DNA of 64,000 nt from Polynucleobacter sp. AP-Reno-20A-A9 (GTDB lineage: Bacteria; Pseudomonadota; Gammaproteobacteria; Burkholderiales; Burkholderiaceae), in contig NZ_JACVPB010000010.1 in NCBI RefSeq assembly GCF_018882085.1, positions 1-64,000 on the forward strand, in the 5' to 3' direction. Both the position numbers and the translations under genes were made by a program. Shown here in pieces: positions 32,844 to 42,125 of this stretch (the first letter of the stretch is position 1; each line of letters starts with the position of its first letter). The notes beneath the pieces are model-generated. The model did no database searches. It was given only the letters and a program-made list of their open reading frames with translations, and was not told where the DNA came from.

Positions 32844-33737
32844 TTAACTTGTGCCTTCAGCATAGTGCTCTTTGCTTACCTGCAAATTTATTGGGATATT
32901 TTCATCATGTTCGAGCATGAGTGGGTGGACTATTAGAGCCCCACTTTTCACTTGTAGTGCAATGAATAAGGCCTCTGCCCTCTCTGTATAACCCCCAAGG
33001 ACACCCCAATGCGTTTCATAGGGAGCTTTGTTTGCCCAGGGGGTGACCTCATCGACGAATGTTTTGAGCCAACTTGCTAGCCTGGTAAAAACCGCTCTTG
33101 GCAGCAGATAGGTTTGCCATAGAGTCAGGGGTTGGTTGCGAAGATCATTGATTGACCAATGAGTGCCAAAGAAGTCGTTATAGCTTTCAATGAGATAGGG
33201 CCAGTTAAATGCATAAGATGCAGTCATGGGGCTTAGTTGTCCAGCGCTATCCATGATCTTTCCTCCAACTTGCGCATAAGCAATTTGTGGAGAAACAAAT
33301 GCTGGGTTGATTGCCCTTCTGACAAGCCGTTTTATTTTGTTGAAGAGCCCCTCTTGAGACTCCCCCTTGGCTATTTTTCTGAGCAAGCCCGTGGATTTTT
33401 CGGTCCATCGCATATCGTATTGCGTGACACCTATGAGATCTGAATTTGGAAATAGATTATTGGAGAGGATATGGAGAAAGCACGATGTCTCCATGTAGCC
33501 TTGTTGTTGTAGTTCTGGACTGTAAGAATCTAGTTGGTACTCTAATGTGACTCCGGGGGTATTTGCTAAATCTGTATTTTCAGCACCATCTTTGCCTATC
33601 ATTTTCTTATTCGTTTTTTCAATATTCACCCCATAAAACAAAAACCATTTAGCTACTTCCGCATTAGTAAAATGGGGAAAAATTAAGCGCTGATCTAATG
33701 TTTGATGAAAAACAACAAAAATTTTTAACGAGGACAT
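32844..33737 (-). CDS. conserved-looking protein of unknown function
   Basis: About 297 aa from ATG 33737 (MSSLKIFVVFHQTLDQRL). Soluble, no signal peptide and no transmembrane helix. Features are an N-terminal strand-loop resembling nucleotide-sugar enzymes (KIFVVFHQ), NSDLIGVTQYDMRW and ETHWGVLGGYTERAEALFIAL. The overall feel, with a VTQYDMRW strand and a late Trp-Gly-rich block, is a little like DUF4422-type glycosyltransferases, but no diagnostic motif can be named. No ribosome-binding site is clear. Monocistronic. Confidence 0.55.
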   Translation of the reverse strand: MSSLKIFVVFHQTLDQRLIFPHFTNAEVAKWFLFYGVNIEKTNKKMIGKDGAENTDLANTPGVTLEYQLDSYSPELQQQGYMETSCFLHILSNNLFPNSDLIGVTQYDMRWTEKSTGLLRKIAKGESQEGLFNKIKRLVRRAINPAFVSPQIAYAQVGGKIMDSAGQLSPMTASYAFNWPYLIESYNDFFGTHWSINDLRNQPLTLWQTYLLPRAVFTRLASWLKTFVDEVTPWANKAPYETHWGVLGGYTERAEALFIALQVKSGALIVHPLMLEHDENIPINLQVSKEHYAEGTS

Positions 33738-33917
33738 TTGGGCGGGCGGCAATTAGAGGGCTGAAGAGAGCTTTAGTTTGCTGGATTGATGTTTCCGTGA
33801 AGTCGCATATATTGTGGTTATCTAAGCAGCAAACCCTTTATTGGAATAAGTATGAACCCATTTTCTGTGTTTGAGGAATAATGGGTGCCAATAAAAGATT
33901 TGCTTTGAGAAATAGTT

Positions 33918-35552
33918 ATGACTGAAATCAATCGAAATAATCTCTACGATTACATCATCATCGGAGCCGGTAGTGCCGGCTGCATGTTGGCTAAGCGCTT
34001 GACTGAAAACCCCAATAAGAAGGTTTTGCTGATTGAGGCAGGTAAGAATGACAACTACATCTGGATCCATATTCCAGTTGGCTACTTATATTGCATTGAT
34101 AACCCAAGGGCGGATTGGCGTTTTAAAACAGCTTCTGAAAAAGGCTTAAACGGACGATCTTTGTTGTATCCGCGTGGCCGTGTTTTGGGCGGATGCTCAT
34201 CCATTAACGGCATGATTTATATGCGTGGTCAAGCGGGTGACTATGAGTCTTGGGTGCAGGCAACTGGGGATGATTCTTGGTCTTGGGAAAATGCACTCAA
34301 GCGCTACAAGGCATTTGAGGATTACCACGGCGCCGCAAATGAGTGGCATGGTAAGGGTGGTGAGTGGACTGTTTCAAAGCAGCGCTTACGTTGGCCCATC
34401 ATGGATCGATTTAAAGAGGCTGCAGTTGAGGCGGGCATTCCGGCTTCAGAGGACTTCAATTGCGGCGATAACTTTGGCGTGGGTTACTTCGATGTCAGTC
34501 AGCGCGCTGGTTGGCGCTTGAATACTTCCAAAGCTTTTTTAAGGGATGCTGCAAAGCGTCCTAATCTCACAGTATTAACTCAAGCTATTGTGACCAAACT
34601 CAACATTGATCCCGCTACTAAAAATTGCCTTGGGGTTGAATACATCGAGGATGGCAAATCCCGCGAAGCCTTATGTGCCATCGAGCAGGGTGGCGAAGTG
34701 TTATTGAGTGCGGGTGCAATTGGTAGTGTGCAAATATTGGAGCGCTCCGGTGTTGGCGCTGCTGCACATTTAAACCAATTAGGTATCTCTGTTATTGCCG
34801 ATCTTCCAGGTGTTGGCGAGAACTTACAAGATCACTTACAACTGCGCATGGTTTACAAGGTGAATGGCATTAAGACCTTGAACACCAAAGCCAATACCCT
34901 TTTGGGAAAGATGATGATCGGCTTGGAATATCTCTTCAAGCGATCTGGCCCAATGTCGATGGCACCATCACAGTTGGGTGCATTTGCGTATAGCTCGCCA
35001 GAGCAAAAGAGTGCCAACGTTGAATATCACGTGCAACCTTTGTCTCTCGAAAAATTTGGTGAAGATTTGCATTCATTTAACGCCTTCACAGCAAGTGTTT
35101 GTAATGTACGCCCTACCTCGCGGGGAAGTGTTCACATCAACTCGACCGATCCCGAGGCGCCACCAGTGATTAGTCCCAATTATTTGTCGACGGATGAAGA
35201 TCGCAAGGTTGCGGCAGAGTCTTTACGGTTAACTCGGAAGATTGTTGAGCAGGCTGCCCTGGGTCCTTACGCTCCAGAAGAATACAAACCAGGTATGCAA
35301 TATCAAACGGATGATGAGTTGGTTAAAGCGGCGGGAGATATTGGCACTACCATCTTCCATCCAGTGGGTACATGCAAGATGGGGCGCGATAACGATCCGA
35401 TGGCAGTGCTCGATTCTGAATTACGCGTGAGAGGCATTCATCATCTGCGTGTGGTTGACGCTTCGGCCATGCCTACGATTACCTCTGGCAATACTGCCGC
35501 TCCTACAATGATGATCGCTGAGCGTGTGGCGGAATTACTGACGCGTGCCTAA
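33918..35552 (+). CDS. GMC-family FAD-dependent oxidoreductase (choline/alcohol dehydrogenase type)
   Basis: A 544-aa flavoprotein. The FAD-binding motif DYIIIGAGSAGCMLAKRL is at residues 11-28. The GMC signatures follow: PRGRVLGGCSSINGMIYMRGQAGDYESW and GAIGSVQILERSGVGAAAHL. The catalytic C-terminal block HPVGTCKMGRDNDPMAVLDSELRVRGIHHLRVVDASAMPTITSGNTAAPTMMIAE contains the active-site His and Asn. Such enzymes oxidise primary alcohols, choline or aromatic alcohols; betaine synthesis is not implied without a partner aldehyde dehydrogenase, absent here. It overlaps the EamA transporter start by 8 bp, so the two are co-expressed. Confidence 0.92.
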   Translation: MTEINRNNLYDYIIIGAGSAGCMLAKRLTENPNKKVLLIEAGKNDNYIWIHIPVGYLYCIDNPRADWRFKTASEKGLNGRSLLYPRGRVLGGCSSINGMIYMRGQAGDYESWVQATGDDSWSWENALKRYKAFEDYHGAANEWHGKGGEWTVSKQRLRWPIMDRFKEAAVEAGIPASEDFNCGDNFGVGYFDVSQRAGWRLNTSKAFLRDAAKRPNLTVLTQAIVTKLNIDPATKNCLGVEYIEDGKSREALCAIEQGGEVLLSAGAIGSVQILERSGVGAAAHLNQLGISVIADLPGVGENLQDHLQLRMVYKVNGIKTLNTKANTLLGKMMIGLEYLFKRSGPMSMAPSQLGAFAYSSPEQKSANVEYHVQPLSLEKFGEDLHSFNAFTASVCNVRPTSRGSVHINSTDPEAPPVISPNYLSTDEDRKVAAESLRLTRKIVEQAALGPYAPEEYKPGMQYQTDDELVKAAGDIGTTIFHPVGTCKMGRDNDPMAVLDSELRVRGIHHLRVVDASAMPTITSGNTAAPTMMIAERVAELLTRA

Positions 35553-36462
35553 GACTTCACAGAAAAGCTATTCATTACCCGCTAGTCATTTATTGCTAGC
35601 GTTGGCTATTGTGGCGGTATGGGGCACGAACTTTGTAGTCATTAAATTGTCACTCGCAGCTTTTCCGCCATTTTTGTTCGCTGCACTGAGGTATACCTTT
35701 GCATTTCTTCCTTTGGTCTTCTTTGTGCCAAGACCCAAAACATCTTGGGTCAATCTTTGTATTTATGGTTTGGCAGTAGGTGTAGGACAGTTCGGAGTTC
35801 TGTACTTTGCGATCGATGGCCGAATCTCCCCGGGTCTAGCTTCTCTGGTGATCCAAACTCAGGTATTTTTTACTATCGGCTTTGCAATGTTTTTTGCCAA
35901 AGAGCGTTTGCGTACTTACCAAATGCTGGCGGTATTGGTTGCTATGACCGGATTAGGGATTATTGCCCTGCATACAGATGCCACAACCACCTTCTTGGGG
36001 CTTGCCTTGGTGGTATTTACTGGCTTTTCTTGGGGGGTTGCCAATACGGTTAGCCGTAGGGCTGGCTCCATCAATATGCTGGCTTACGTGGTTTGGGCAA
36101 GTGCTTTCGCTATTCCCCCCTTATTTGCGATTTCCTTCTTTTTTGAGGGTGGGTGGGAGCATATGAATGCATCTTTAACCTCAGCCCCAGTAGGGGCATG
36201 GGCCGGTGTCCTTTGGCAGTCTTGGGGAAACACCATCTTTGGCTATTCCGCATGGGCCTGGCTTCTCTCTAAGCATCCAGCAGCGGTGGTTGCCCCTGCG
36301 CCTTTGCTGGTGCCGATATTTGGCATGGGGGCTGCAGCGTATTTCCTGGGGGAGTCTTTGCCTGTCTGGAAGATCTTGGCAGCAGGCTTGGTGATTGTTG
36401 GACTAATCATTAACCTTTTTTGGCCAAACATTGAACTTAGCCTTAAGCGGCGCCTTTCTTGA
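35545..36462 (+). CDS. EamA-family (DMT) transporter
   Basis: A 305-aa inner-membrane protein with about ten helices in two EamA repeats. The first contains VWGTNFVVIKLSLAAFPPFLFAALRYTFAFLPL, and the second ends LAAGLVIVGLIINLFW. Members export amino acids, purines or other metabolites. The GTG at 35545 overlaps the oxidoreductase gene, so export of a related metabolite is possible. Substrate unknown. Confidence 0.87.
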   Translation: MPKTSQKSYSLPASHLLLALAIVAVWGTNFVVIKLSLAAFPPFLFAALRYTFAFLPLVFFVPRPKTSWVNLCIYGLAVGVGQFGVLYFAIDGRISPGLASLVIQTQVFFTIGFAMFFAKERLRTYQMLAVLVAMTGLGIIALHTDATTTFLGLALVVFTGFSWGVANTVSRRAGSINMLAYVVWASAFAIPPLFAISFFFEGGWEHMNASLTSAPVGAWAGVLWQSWGNTIFGYSAWAWLLSKHPAAVVAPAPLLVPIFGMGAAAYFLGESLPVWKILAAGLVIVGLIINLFWPNIELSLKRRLS

Positions 36463-36486
36463 GCTTTTGGGGCTAATGTAAAACCC

Positions 36487-36518
36487 TAATACAAAGCCCT
36501 TTTTTTGCCTTTGTATTA
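36487..36518. repeat. inverted repeat upstream of the branched-chain amino-acid transporter
   Basis: TAATACAAAG (36487-36496) and CTTTGTATTA (36509-36518) are perfect 10-bp arms with a 12-nt loop that includes a T7 run. It could be a terminator for the EamA gene or an operator for the transporter operon starting at 36598. Stem GC is low, so an operator is somewhat favoured. Confidence 0.45.
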
Positions 36519-36597
36519 ACAGTAAGATAACTGTTCGTTTCGGTTTTACCTATAAAAAAGTATTTATTAATTAGCAATTTTTAGTCATGGAGACTTT

Positions 36598-37782
36598 ATG
36601 AACATTCGTCATCACATTTTTGCAGTAGCAGCTGCTGCAATGCTTACAACCGGCGCTTATGCTGCCGATATCAAACTTGGTGTTGCAGGACCGTTTACTG
36701 GTGGTTCATCCTCAATGGGTGTCAGTATGCGTGACGGTGTTCGCCTTGCTGCAAAAGAAATTAATGCTGCTGGTGGTATCAACGGCAACAAAATTGTTTT
36801 GGTTGAGCGCGATGATGAAGCGAAAAACGAGCGTGGCGTACAAATTGCACAAGAATTGATTAACAACGAAAAAGTAGTTGCTACTTTGGGTTATATCAAC
36901 ACTGGTGTTGCATTGGCTTCACAGCGTTTCTATCAAGATGCAAAGATTCCAGTATTTAATAACGTTGCTACTGGTTCTTTAATTACGCACCAGTTCCCAA
37001 ATGCTGCTGAAAACTATATTTTCCGTAATGCTGCAGCTGACAACATTCAAGCACCAATGATCGCTAAAGAAGCGGTTGAGAAGCGTGGCTTGAAGAAAGT
37101 AGCCATTTTGGCTGACTCAACTAACTACGGTCAGTTAGGTCGTGAGGACTTGGAGAAGGCATTGAAGGGTTACGGCGTAACTCCAGTTGCTGTTGAGAAG
37201 TTCAACATTGGTGACGTTGATATGACTTCACAGTTGCTCAAAGCAAAAAATGCTGGTGCTGATGTTGTTTTGACTTACGCAATTGGACCTGAGTTGGCAC
37301 AAATTGCTAACGGTATGGCGAAGTTGGGTTGGAAAAAACCAATGATTGGTAGCTGGACTTTGTCAATGGCTAGCTTTATTGATACAGCCGGTAAAAATGG
37401 TGATGGCGCAACTATGCCTGAGACTTTCATTCAGCAGCCTGCAACAACTCCAAAGCGCAAAGCTTTCGTTGAGGCTTACCTGAAAGACTTTAAGCCTAAG
37501 AACGGCATCATTGCATCCCCAGTTTCTGCTGCTCAGGGATATGACTCTGTTTACTTGTTAGCTGCCGCTATCAAGCAGGCAAATAGCACAGAAGGACCAA
37601 AGATTTTGGCAGCATTGCAAGACCTGAAGGCTCCTGTTGAAGGCGTTGTGATTACCTATAACAAGCCATTCACTGCAACTGACCATGAGGCCATCAAGTC
37701 AAAAGACGTGGTTATGGGTGTGGTTGAAAGCGGCCGTGTTCAGTTCTTGAATGCTGAAGACGCAACAGCGAAAAAGAAGTAA
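36598..37782 (+). CDS. livJ: branched-chain amino-acid ABC transporter, periplasmic binding protein
   Basis: A 394-aa secreted receptor of the LivJ/LivK family, with a signal peptide ending AYAA|DIKLG. The two-lobe fold is evident from DIKLGVAGPFTGGSSSMGVSMRDGVRLAAKEINAAGGINGNKIVLVERDDE and from later segments such as VAILADSTNYGQLGREDLEKAL. It binds a branched-chain or other small amino acid and delivers it to LivHMGF encoded just downstream. GGAG precedes the ATG. A strong terminator after the gene suggests that the receptor is made in excess over the membrane components. Confidence 0.92.
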   Translation: MNIRHHIFAVAAAAMLTTGAYAADIKLGVAGPFTGGSSSMGVSMRDGVRLAAKEINAAGGINGNKIVLVERDDEAKNERGVQIAQELINNEKVVATLGYINTGVALASQRFYQDAKIPVFNNVATGSLITHQFPNAAENYIFRNAAADNIQAPMIAKEAVEKRGLKKVAILADSTNYGQLGREDLEKALKGYGVTPVAVEKFNIGDVDMTSQLLKAKNAGADVVLTYAIGPELAQIANGMAKLGWKKPMIGSWTLSMASFIDTAGKNGDGATMPETFIQQPATTPKRKAFVEAYLKDFKPKNGIIASPVSAAQGYDSVYLLAAAIKQANSTEGPKILAALQDLKAPVEGVVITYNKPFTATDHEAIKSKDVVMGVVESGRVQFLNAEDATAKKK

Positions 37783-37837
37783 TTTAAGCTCTAGGGCAGG
37801 CAATCTAAATAATTATTTTGCACTGCAGCATTAGATA

Positions 37838-37871
37838 AAGCAAAACGCCGCCTACAAGCGGCGTTTTGCTT
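37838..37871 (+). terminator. intergenic terminator/attenuator between livJ and livH
   Basis: AAGCAAAACGCCGC (37838-37851) pairs perfectly with GCGGCGTTTTGCTT (37858-37871) around a 6-nt loop. The T-rich right arm and the flanking A tract fit an intrinsic terminator usable in both directions. It would reduce transcription into the permease genes while leaving the binding-protein message stable. Confidence 0.8.
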
Positions 37872-37923
37872 ACAATGTCGGATTCGTTAATAAAACAGTT
37901 TTTTGAATATTTAGGCCAATAAC

Positions 37924-38802
37924 ATGGACATGTTTGCACAAATCCTCTCGAGCGGCATAGCAGTGGGGATGATCTACGCGGTCATCGCTTTCGGCTTTCA
38001 GCTCACATTTGCCACATCTGGCACCTTGAACTTCGGTCAGGGTGAGGCGCTGATGTTAGGTGCTCTTGTAGGTTTAACTTGCGTAGATACTTTTGGCATG
38101 AACTACTGGGTGATGATTCCAGTGGTTTGCTTGTTCGGAATGATTCAAGGTAGCTTCGTTGAGCTGATCGGCGTTCGCCCTGCTATCAAGATTAAATCTG
38201 AGTTTGGTTGGATTATGTCTACCATCGCGCTCGGTATTATTTTCAAGAACGTAGCTGAAAATATTTGGGGTCGTGATGCATTGCCATTTCCATCACCGTT
38301 ACCAATGGAGCCAATGAGTTTCTTGGGTGCAAATATTCTCCCAATGGAAATCTTGGTAGTCGTTGGCGCGTTAGTGATGATGTTGTTGGTGGAGTTCTTT
38401 AACCGCAAAACTATTTACGGCAAGGCGGTTGTTGCTACAGCAAACGACCGTGATGCTGCTGGCTTGATGGGCATTAATACTAGCGTAGTCATTACCTTCT
38501 CTTATGCACTTTCTTCTTTAACTGCAGCGTTTGCAGGTGTATTGATTGCGCCGTTAACCTTGACTGGCGCAACCATGGGTGGTGCTCTAGGCTTGAAGGC
38601 TTTCGCTGTAGCGATTATTGGCGGCTTATCTAGCGGCCTTGGCATTATTGTTGGTGGCTTGATTCTCGGAATCGTAGAAACAGCAACCGGTTTTTATATC
38701 TCTACTGGTTACAAAGATGTGCCTGGTTTGATCTTGTTATTGCTCGTGTTGGCGTACAAACCATCTGGTCTCTTCGGCAAATCTGCGATTAAGAAAGTTT
38801 AA
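37924..38802 (+). CDS. livH: branched-chain amino-acid ABC transporter, permease LivH
   Basis: A 292-aa inner-membrane permease with about eight helices. Family features are the N-terminal QILSSGIAVGMIYAVIAFGFQLTFATSGTLNFGQGEALMLGA block, the ANDRDAAGLMGINTSVVITFSYALSSLTAAFAG coupling loop contacting the ATPases, and GLGIIVGGLILGIVET. It overlaps the next gene by 1 bp (TAATG). It forms a heterodimer with the LivM half of the next gene. Confidence 0.92.
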   Translation: MDMFAQILSSGIAVGMIYAVIAFGFQLTFATSGTLNFGQGEALMLGALVGLTCVDTFGMNYWVMIPVVCLFGMIQGSFVELIGVRPAIKIKSEFGWIMSTIALGIIFKNVAENIWGRDALPFPSPLPMEPMSFLGANILPMEILVVVGALVMMLLVEFFNRKTIYGKAVVATANDRDAAGLMGINTSVVITFSYALSSLTAAFAGVLIAPLTLTGATMGGALGLKAFAVAIIGGLSSGLGIIVGGLILGIVETATGFYISTGYKDVPGLILLLLVLAYKPSGLFGKSAIKKV

Positions 38803-40733
38803 TGATGAAATTGAAGTCTCTATTACCTATATTGATTGCGATTGCGGGCCTGATTTGTTTGCCCCTCTTTATTCACAACCCTTACTACATTCACTTAGTT
38901 GAAACGATTCTGATCTACACCATTTTGTTATATGGTTTGGATATCGTCGTAGGTTATGTTGGTCAGGTTTCATTGGGGCATGCAGCCTTATTCGGAATTG
39001 GATCGTATACCGCTGGTGTTTTGTATTTCCACTTTGGCATGCCAATTTGGGTCAATATTCCGGCTGCTATTGTTGTTACCGCGATCTTTGGTGGAATCCT
39101 AGCGTTACCAGCCTTGAAAGTCATTGGCCCTTATTTGGCGATGGTGACTTTGGCGTTCGGTACGATTGCGCAGATTCTGATTAATGAGATGACTTGGTTG
39201 ACTGAAGGTCCTTTGGGCATCAAGATTCCAAAGCCAGAGTTAATGGGTGTACCAATGACTAAGGCGGAGTACTTCTGGCTAGTTTCCGCAGTTTTGATCA
39301 TTTCACTGATCGTAGTTGATCGTTTTGTGAAGTCCCAAATTGGCCGCGCATTCGAAGCATTGCGTGATAGCCCAATTGCTTGTGACTGTATGGGCGTATC
39401 TGTATATCGCTTTAAGGTGATCGCATTTGTGATTAGTGCTGGCTTTGCAGGTTTGGCTGGTTGCTTATATGCCTACTCAGAGCAATACATTTCACCAAAC
39501 ACCTATAACAATGAATTGGCTGTTCTCTTCTTACTCGGCATCATCATGGGCGGACGTAAGTCTCGCTTGGGCGCATTGCTTGGTGCTGCCATCATCGTCT
39601 TGTTGCCAAAACTCTTGGATGACATCAATCTATTCCGTATCGTTGCTTCCATTATTGCAATCGTGGTGGTAGTGGGTGCTGGCATGGCCTTGTCAAAGCA
39701 AGTAACTACTCCAAGACGGGTAGCCGTTCCTATTGCTGGTGTAGTCGGTTTGGCAGCATTTTCATTCTGGTTAAATAGCATCTCCGACTGGCGTCTCAGT
39801 ATTTTCGGCTTCATGATTTTGTTGGTGGTGTACTACTTGCAAAACGGTATTGTTGGTTTTGCAAAGAGCTTCTACCAATCTATTGCTGGTAAGGCAAAAA
39901 CTACTCGTGGCGGTGACGCTGAAGCGGTGGATGATTCCGTTAGCTTCATTAGTACTGTTGCCAACCAAAATACAGGCGCTGAGCTCCTGAAAGTCGACTC
40001 TGTATTAATGCAGTTCGGTGGCTTAAAGGCATTGAACAATGTTGATCTCAGCATCAAGCGCGGCACTATTCATGGTCTGATCGGTCCTAACGGATCTGGT
40101 AAGAGCACGATGATGAACGTATTGACTGGTATTTACGTACCTACGGCTGGTAACGTTCTTTACTCTGGCGAAAGTGTTGTTGGTAAGACTTCTTCTGACA
40201 TTGCGCTATCAGGTATCGCACGTACTTTCCAAAACGTTCAGCTCTTCGGCGAGATGACTGCTATCCAAAACATTTTGGTTGGTTTGCATCACACTTTCAA
40301 ATCAAACATGGTGGAAATTGCATTACATCTGCCACGTTATAAGAAAGAAGAAGCTGAAGCATATGCTCGTGCAATGGCCTTACTCAAATTCGTCGGCCTA
40401 GATGATTTAGCGAATGAAGAGGCGCGTAACTTGCCATACGGCAAGCAGCGTTTACTCGAGATTGCCCGTGCCTTGGCGTTGGATCCTGAGTTGCTCCTCT
40501 TGGATGAGCCAGCTGCAGGTTTGACGGCTCCCGATATTAAAGAGCTCTTGCGCATTATTCGTAAGATCCGCGATAGCGGTATTACCTTCATCCTGATTGA
40601 GCATCATATGGATGTGGTGATGTCAGTTTGCGATACCGTTTCTGTATTGGACTTCGGTCAGAAGATTGCAGAAGGTAAGCCAGCTGAAGTTCAGGCAGAC
40701 GAGAAGGTGATTCATGCCTACTTGGGTACTTAA
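38802..40733 (+). CDS. fused LivM permease-LivG ATPase
   Basis: A 643-aa fusion. Residues 1-355 are the LivM permease (hydrophobic helices, with VGYVGQVSLGHAALFGIGSYTAGVL and the RDSPIACDCMGVSVYRFKVIAFVISAGFAGLAGCLYA coupling loop). A linker of about 40 residues follows. Residues 395-643 are the LivG ATPase, with Walker A GPNGSGKST near 428-436, the LivG-type signature LPYGKQRLLEIARALALDPELLLLDEPAAGL and the H loop. Separate livM and livG genes are the rule in E. coli; the fusion is an established variant in some proteobacteria. It fixes one ATPase to one permease in the complex. Confidence 0.93.
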   Translation: MMKLKSLLPILIAIAGLICLPLFIHNPYYIHLVETILIYTILLYGLDIVVGYVGQVSLGHAALFGIGSYTAGVLYFHFGMPIWVNIPAAIVVTAIFGGILALPALKVIGPYLAMVTLAFGTIAQILINEMTWLTEGPLGIKIPKPELMGVPMTKAEYFWLVSAVLIISLIVVDRFVKSQIGRAFEALRDSPIACDCMGVSVYRFKVIAFVISAGFAGLAGCLYAYSEQYISPNTYNNELAVLFLLGIIMGGRKSRLGALLGAAIIVLLPKLLDDINLFRIVASIIAIVVVVGAGMALSKQVTTPRRVAVPIAGVVGLAAFSFWLNSISDWRLSIFGFMILLVVYYLQNGIVGFAKSFYQSIAGKAKTTRGGDAEAVDDSVSFISTVANQNTGAELLKVDSVLMQFGGLKALNNVDLSIKRGTIHGLIGPNGSGKSTMMNVLTGIYVPTAGNVLYSGESVVGKTSSDIALSGIARTFQNVQLFGEMTAIQNILVGLHHTFKSNMVEIALHLPRYKKEEAEAYARAMALLKFVGLDDLANEEARNLPYGKQRLLEIARALALDPELLLLDEPAAGLTAPDIKELLRIIRKIRDSGITFILIEHHMDVVMSVCDTVSVLDFGQKIAEGKPAEVQADEKVIHAYLGT

Positions 40734-40763
40734 TCACTAGAACATATTGAATCGGTAAATACC

Positions 40764-41492
40764 ATGTTATCTATTAAGAATCTTGAAGCAGGCTACGGCA
40801 AAGTAAAAGTCCTCCACGGCATCAATATTGATGTTCCTAAAGGGCAAGTGATTACTTTGATTGGCTCAAACGGTGCTGGCAAAACGACGACCATGCGCGC
40901 TATTACAGGCATGATCAAACCAACGGCTGGCGAAGTCACATTAGGCGGCGAGAAAATTGACGGTTATGACTCTCATAAAATCGCCCGTTTAGGTTTGGCT
41001 CACAGTCCTGAAGGTCGCCGTGTGTTTACAACGATGTCTGTAACAGACAACTTGTTGCTTGGCGCATTTCCGCGATTCACAGGCAGTCGTCCAAAAGGCG
41101 ACATCAAGCATGACTTGGAAAAGTCTCTTGAAATGTTCCCGCGCCTCAAAGAGCGTCGCAATCAATTAGCTGGAACGCTATCTGGTGGTGAGCAGCAGAT
41201 GTTAGCAATGGCTCGTGCTGTGATGTTGAACCCAGAGATCATTCTTTTGGATGAGCCATCCATGGGACTCGCGCCAATCTTGGTTGAGGAAGTATTTAAG
41301 ATCATCTCTAACCTCAAGTCACAGGGCGTAACCATGTTGTTGGTTGAGCAGTTTGCTGCTGCCGCTTTAAACGTAGCTGATTACGGTTATGTTCTAGAGA
41401 ATGGCAAGATTGCTACTCATGGACCTGCTGCAAAGCTCAAGGACGATCCTGCTGTGAAAGCGGCTTACTTAGGCGGCGCAGGTGGCCACTAA
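40764..41492 (+). CDS. livF: branched-chain amino-acid ABC transporter, ATPase LivF
   Basis: A 242-aa cytoplasmic ATPase. Walker A GSNGAGKTTT (about 36-45), signature LSGGEQQMLAMARAVM, Walker B PEIILLDEPSMGLAP and the LVEQ switch region are all intact. The second ATPase of the LivHMGF importer, it completes the operon and is followed by a strong terminator. Confidence 0.94.
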   Translation: MLSIKNLEAGYGKVKVLHGINIDVPKGQVITLIGSNGAGKTTTMRAITGMIKPTAGEVTLGGEKIDGYDSHKIARLGLAHSPEGRRVFTTMSVTDNLLLGAFPRFTGSRPKGDIKHDLEKSLEMFPRLKERRNQLAGTLSGGEQQMLAMARAVMLNPEIILLDEPSMGLAPILVEEVFKIISNLKSQGVTMLLVEQFAAAALNVADYGYVLENGKIATHGPAAKLKDDPAVKAAYLGGAGGH

Positions 41493-41516
41493 GTTGTTGT
41501 CCCATCTGAAAGTAAT

Positions 41517-41546
41517 AAAAAAGCCCTTAGCAATAAGGGCTTTTTC
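41517..41546 (+). terminator. intrinsic terminator after livF
   Basis: AAGCCCTTA (41521-41529) and TAAGGGCTT (41534-41542) form a 9-bp stem with a GCAA tetraloop, extended by A:T pairs and followed by T5. It ends the liv operon and, being flanked by A and T runs, can also serve the convergent minus-strand gene at 41562. Confidence 0.88.
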
Positions 41547-41561
41547 TTTATTTGGGTGACC

Positions 41562-42125
41562 TCAGTTTGATATTAGTTTAATTGCCTCGCGTATCAAGAG
41601 GGCTCTGTATCCCATATAAATTGCTACTAGCGTAAATCCAAATAGAAAGAGCTTAGGAATCAGTGCGCCTTCAGCTACTAGCTCGCCATTGAGTAGGCCT
41701 ACGGCTACTGCAAGGAAGAAGAGAGCGCCCAAGCCCAATACAACCCAATTTTCATTGCTGATCACTCGTTGGGTTTGGTTGTTATAGGCAAGAACCTGGA
41801 AGCTGTCACCTTTTGGGTATCCTGACACGGTAATCTGATCACCTTCGGCAATCTTCATGGGAGATGAAAACTTTGCTTCGACTGCTTTATCACCTAAATT
41901 AAATTTAGAAATAAAGAAACGTTTGTAATATTGTGACGAATGGTCGTGAGTGGGCTTTTCGGGATTTACGTATTCCAGCAGCTCATTATTGAGATTGCTG
42001 ACTGTGCCAGAGACGATGCTAATAGAGGTCGATAAAAAAGTGCTTGGCTTTGTAATAGACATCAGCAGGACTCCCAAAAGGCTGAATATAAGAATAAAGG
42101 TAAAGGACGCCAAAGGTCTTTTCAT
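41562..42125 (-). CDS. membrane protein of unknown function, coupled to TauE exporter
   Basis: A 187-aa protein with one N-terminal helix (about 8-26) and two C-terminal helices (about 128-146 and 156-174), separated by a soluble domain of about 100 residues (TVSGYPKGDSFQVLAYNNQTQRVI). No known family is recognised. Its ATG overlaps the stop of the tauE-like gene (TAATG), so it belongs to the sulfur module by context. Confidence 0.65.
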   Translation of the reverse strand: MKRPLASFTFILIFSLLGVLLMSITKPSTFLSTSISIVSGTVSNLNNELLEYVNPEKPTHDHSSQYYKRFFISKFNLGDKAVEAKFSSPMKIAEGDQITVSGYPKGDSFQVLAYNNQTQRVISNENWVVLGLGALFFLAVAVGLLNGELVAEGALIPKLFLFGFTLVAIYMGYRALLIREAIKLISN

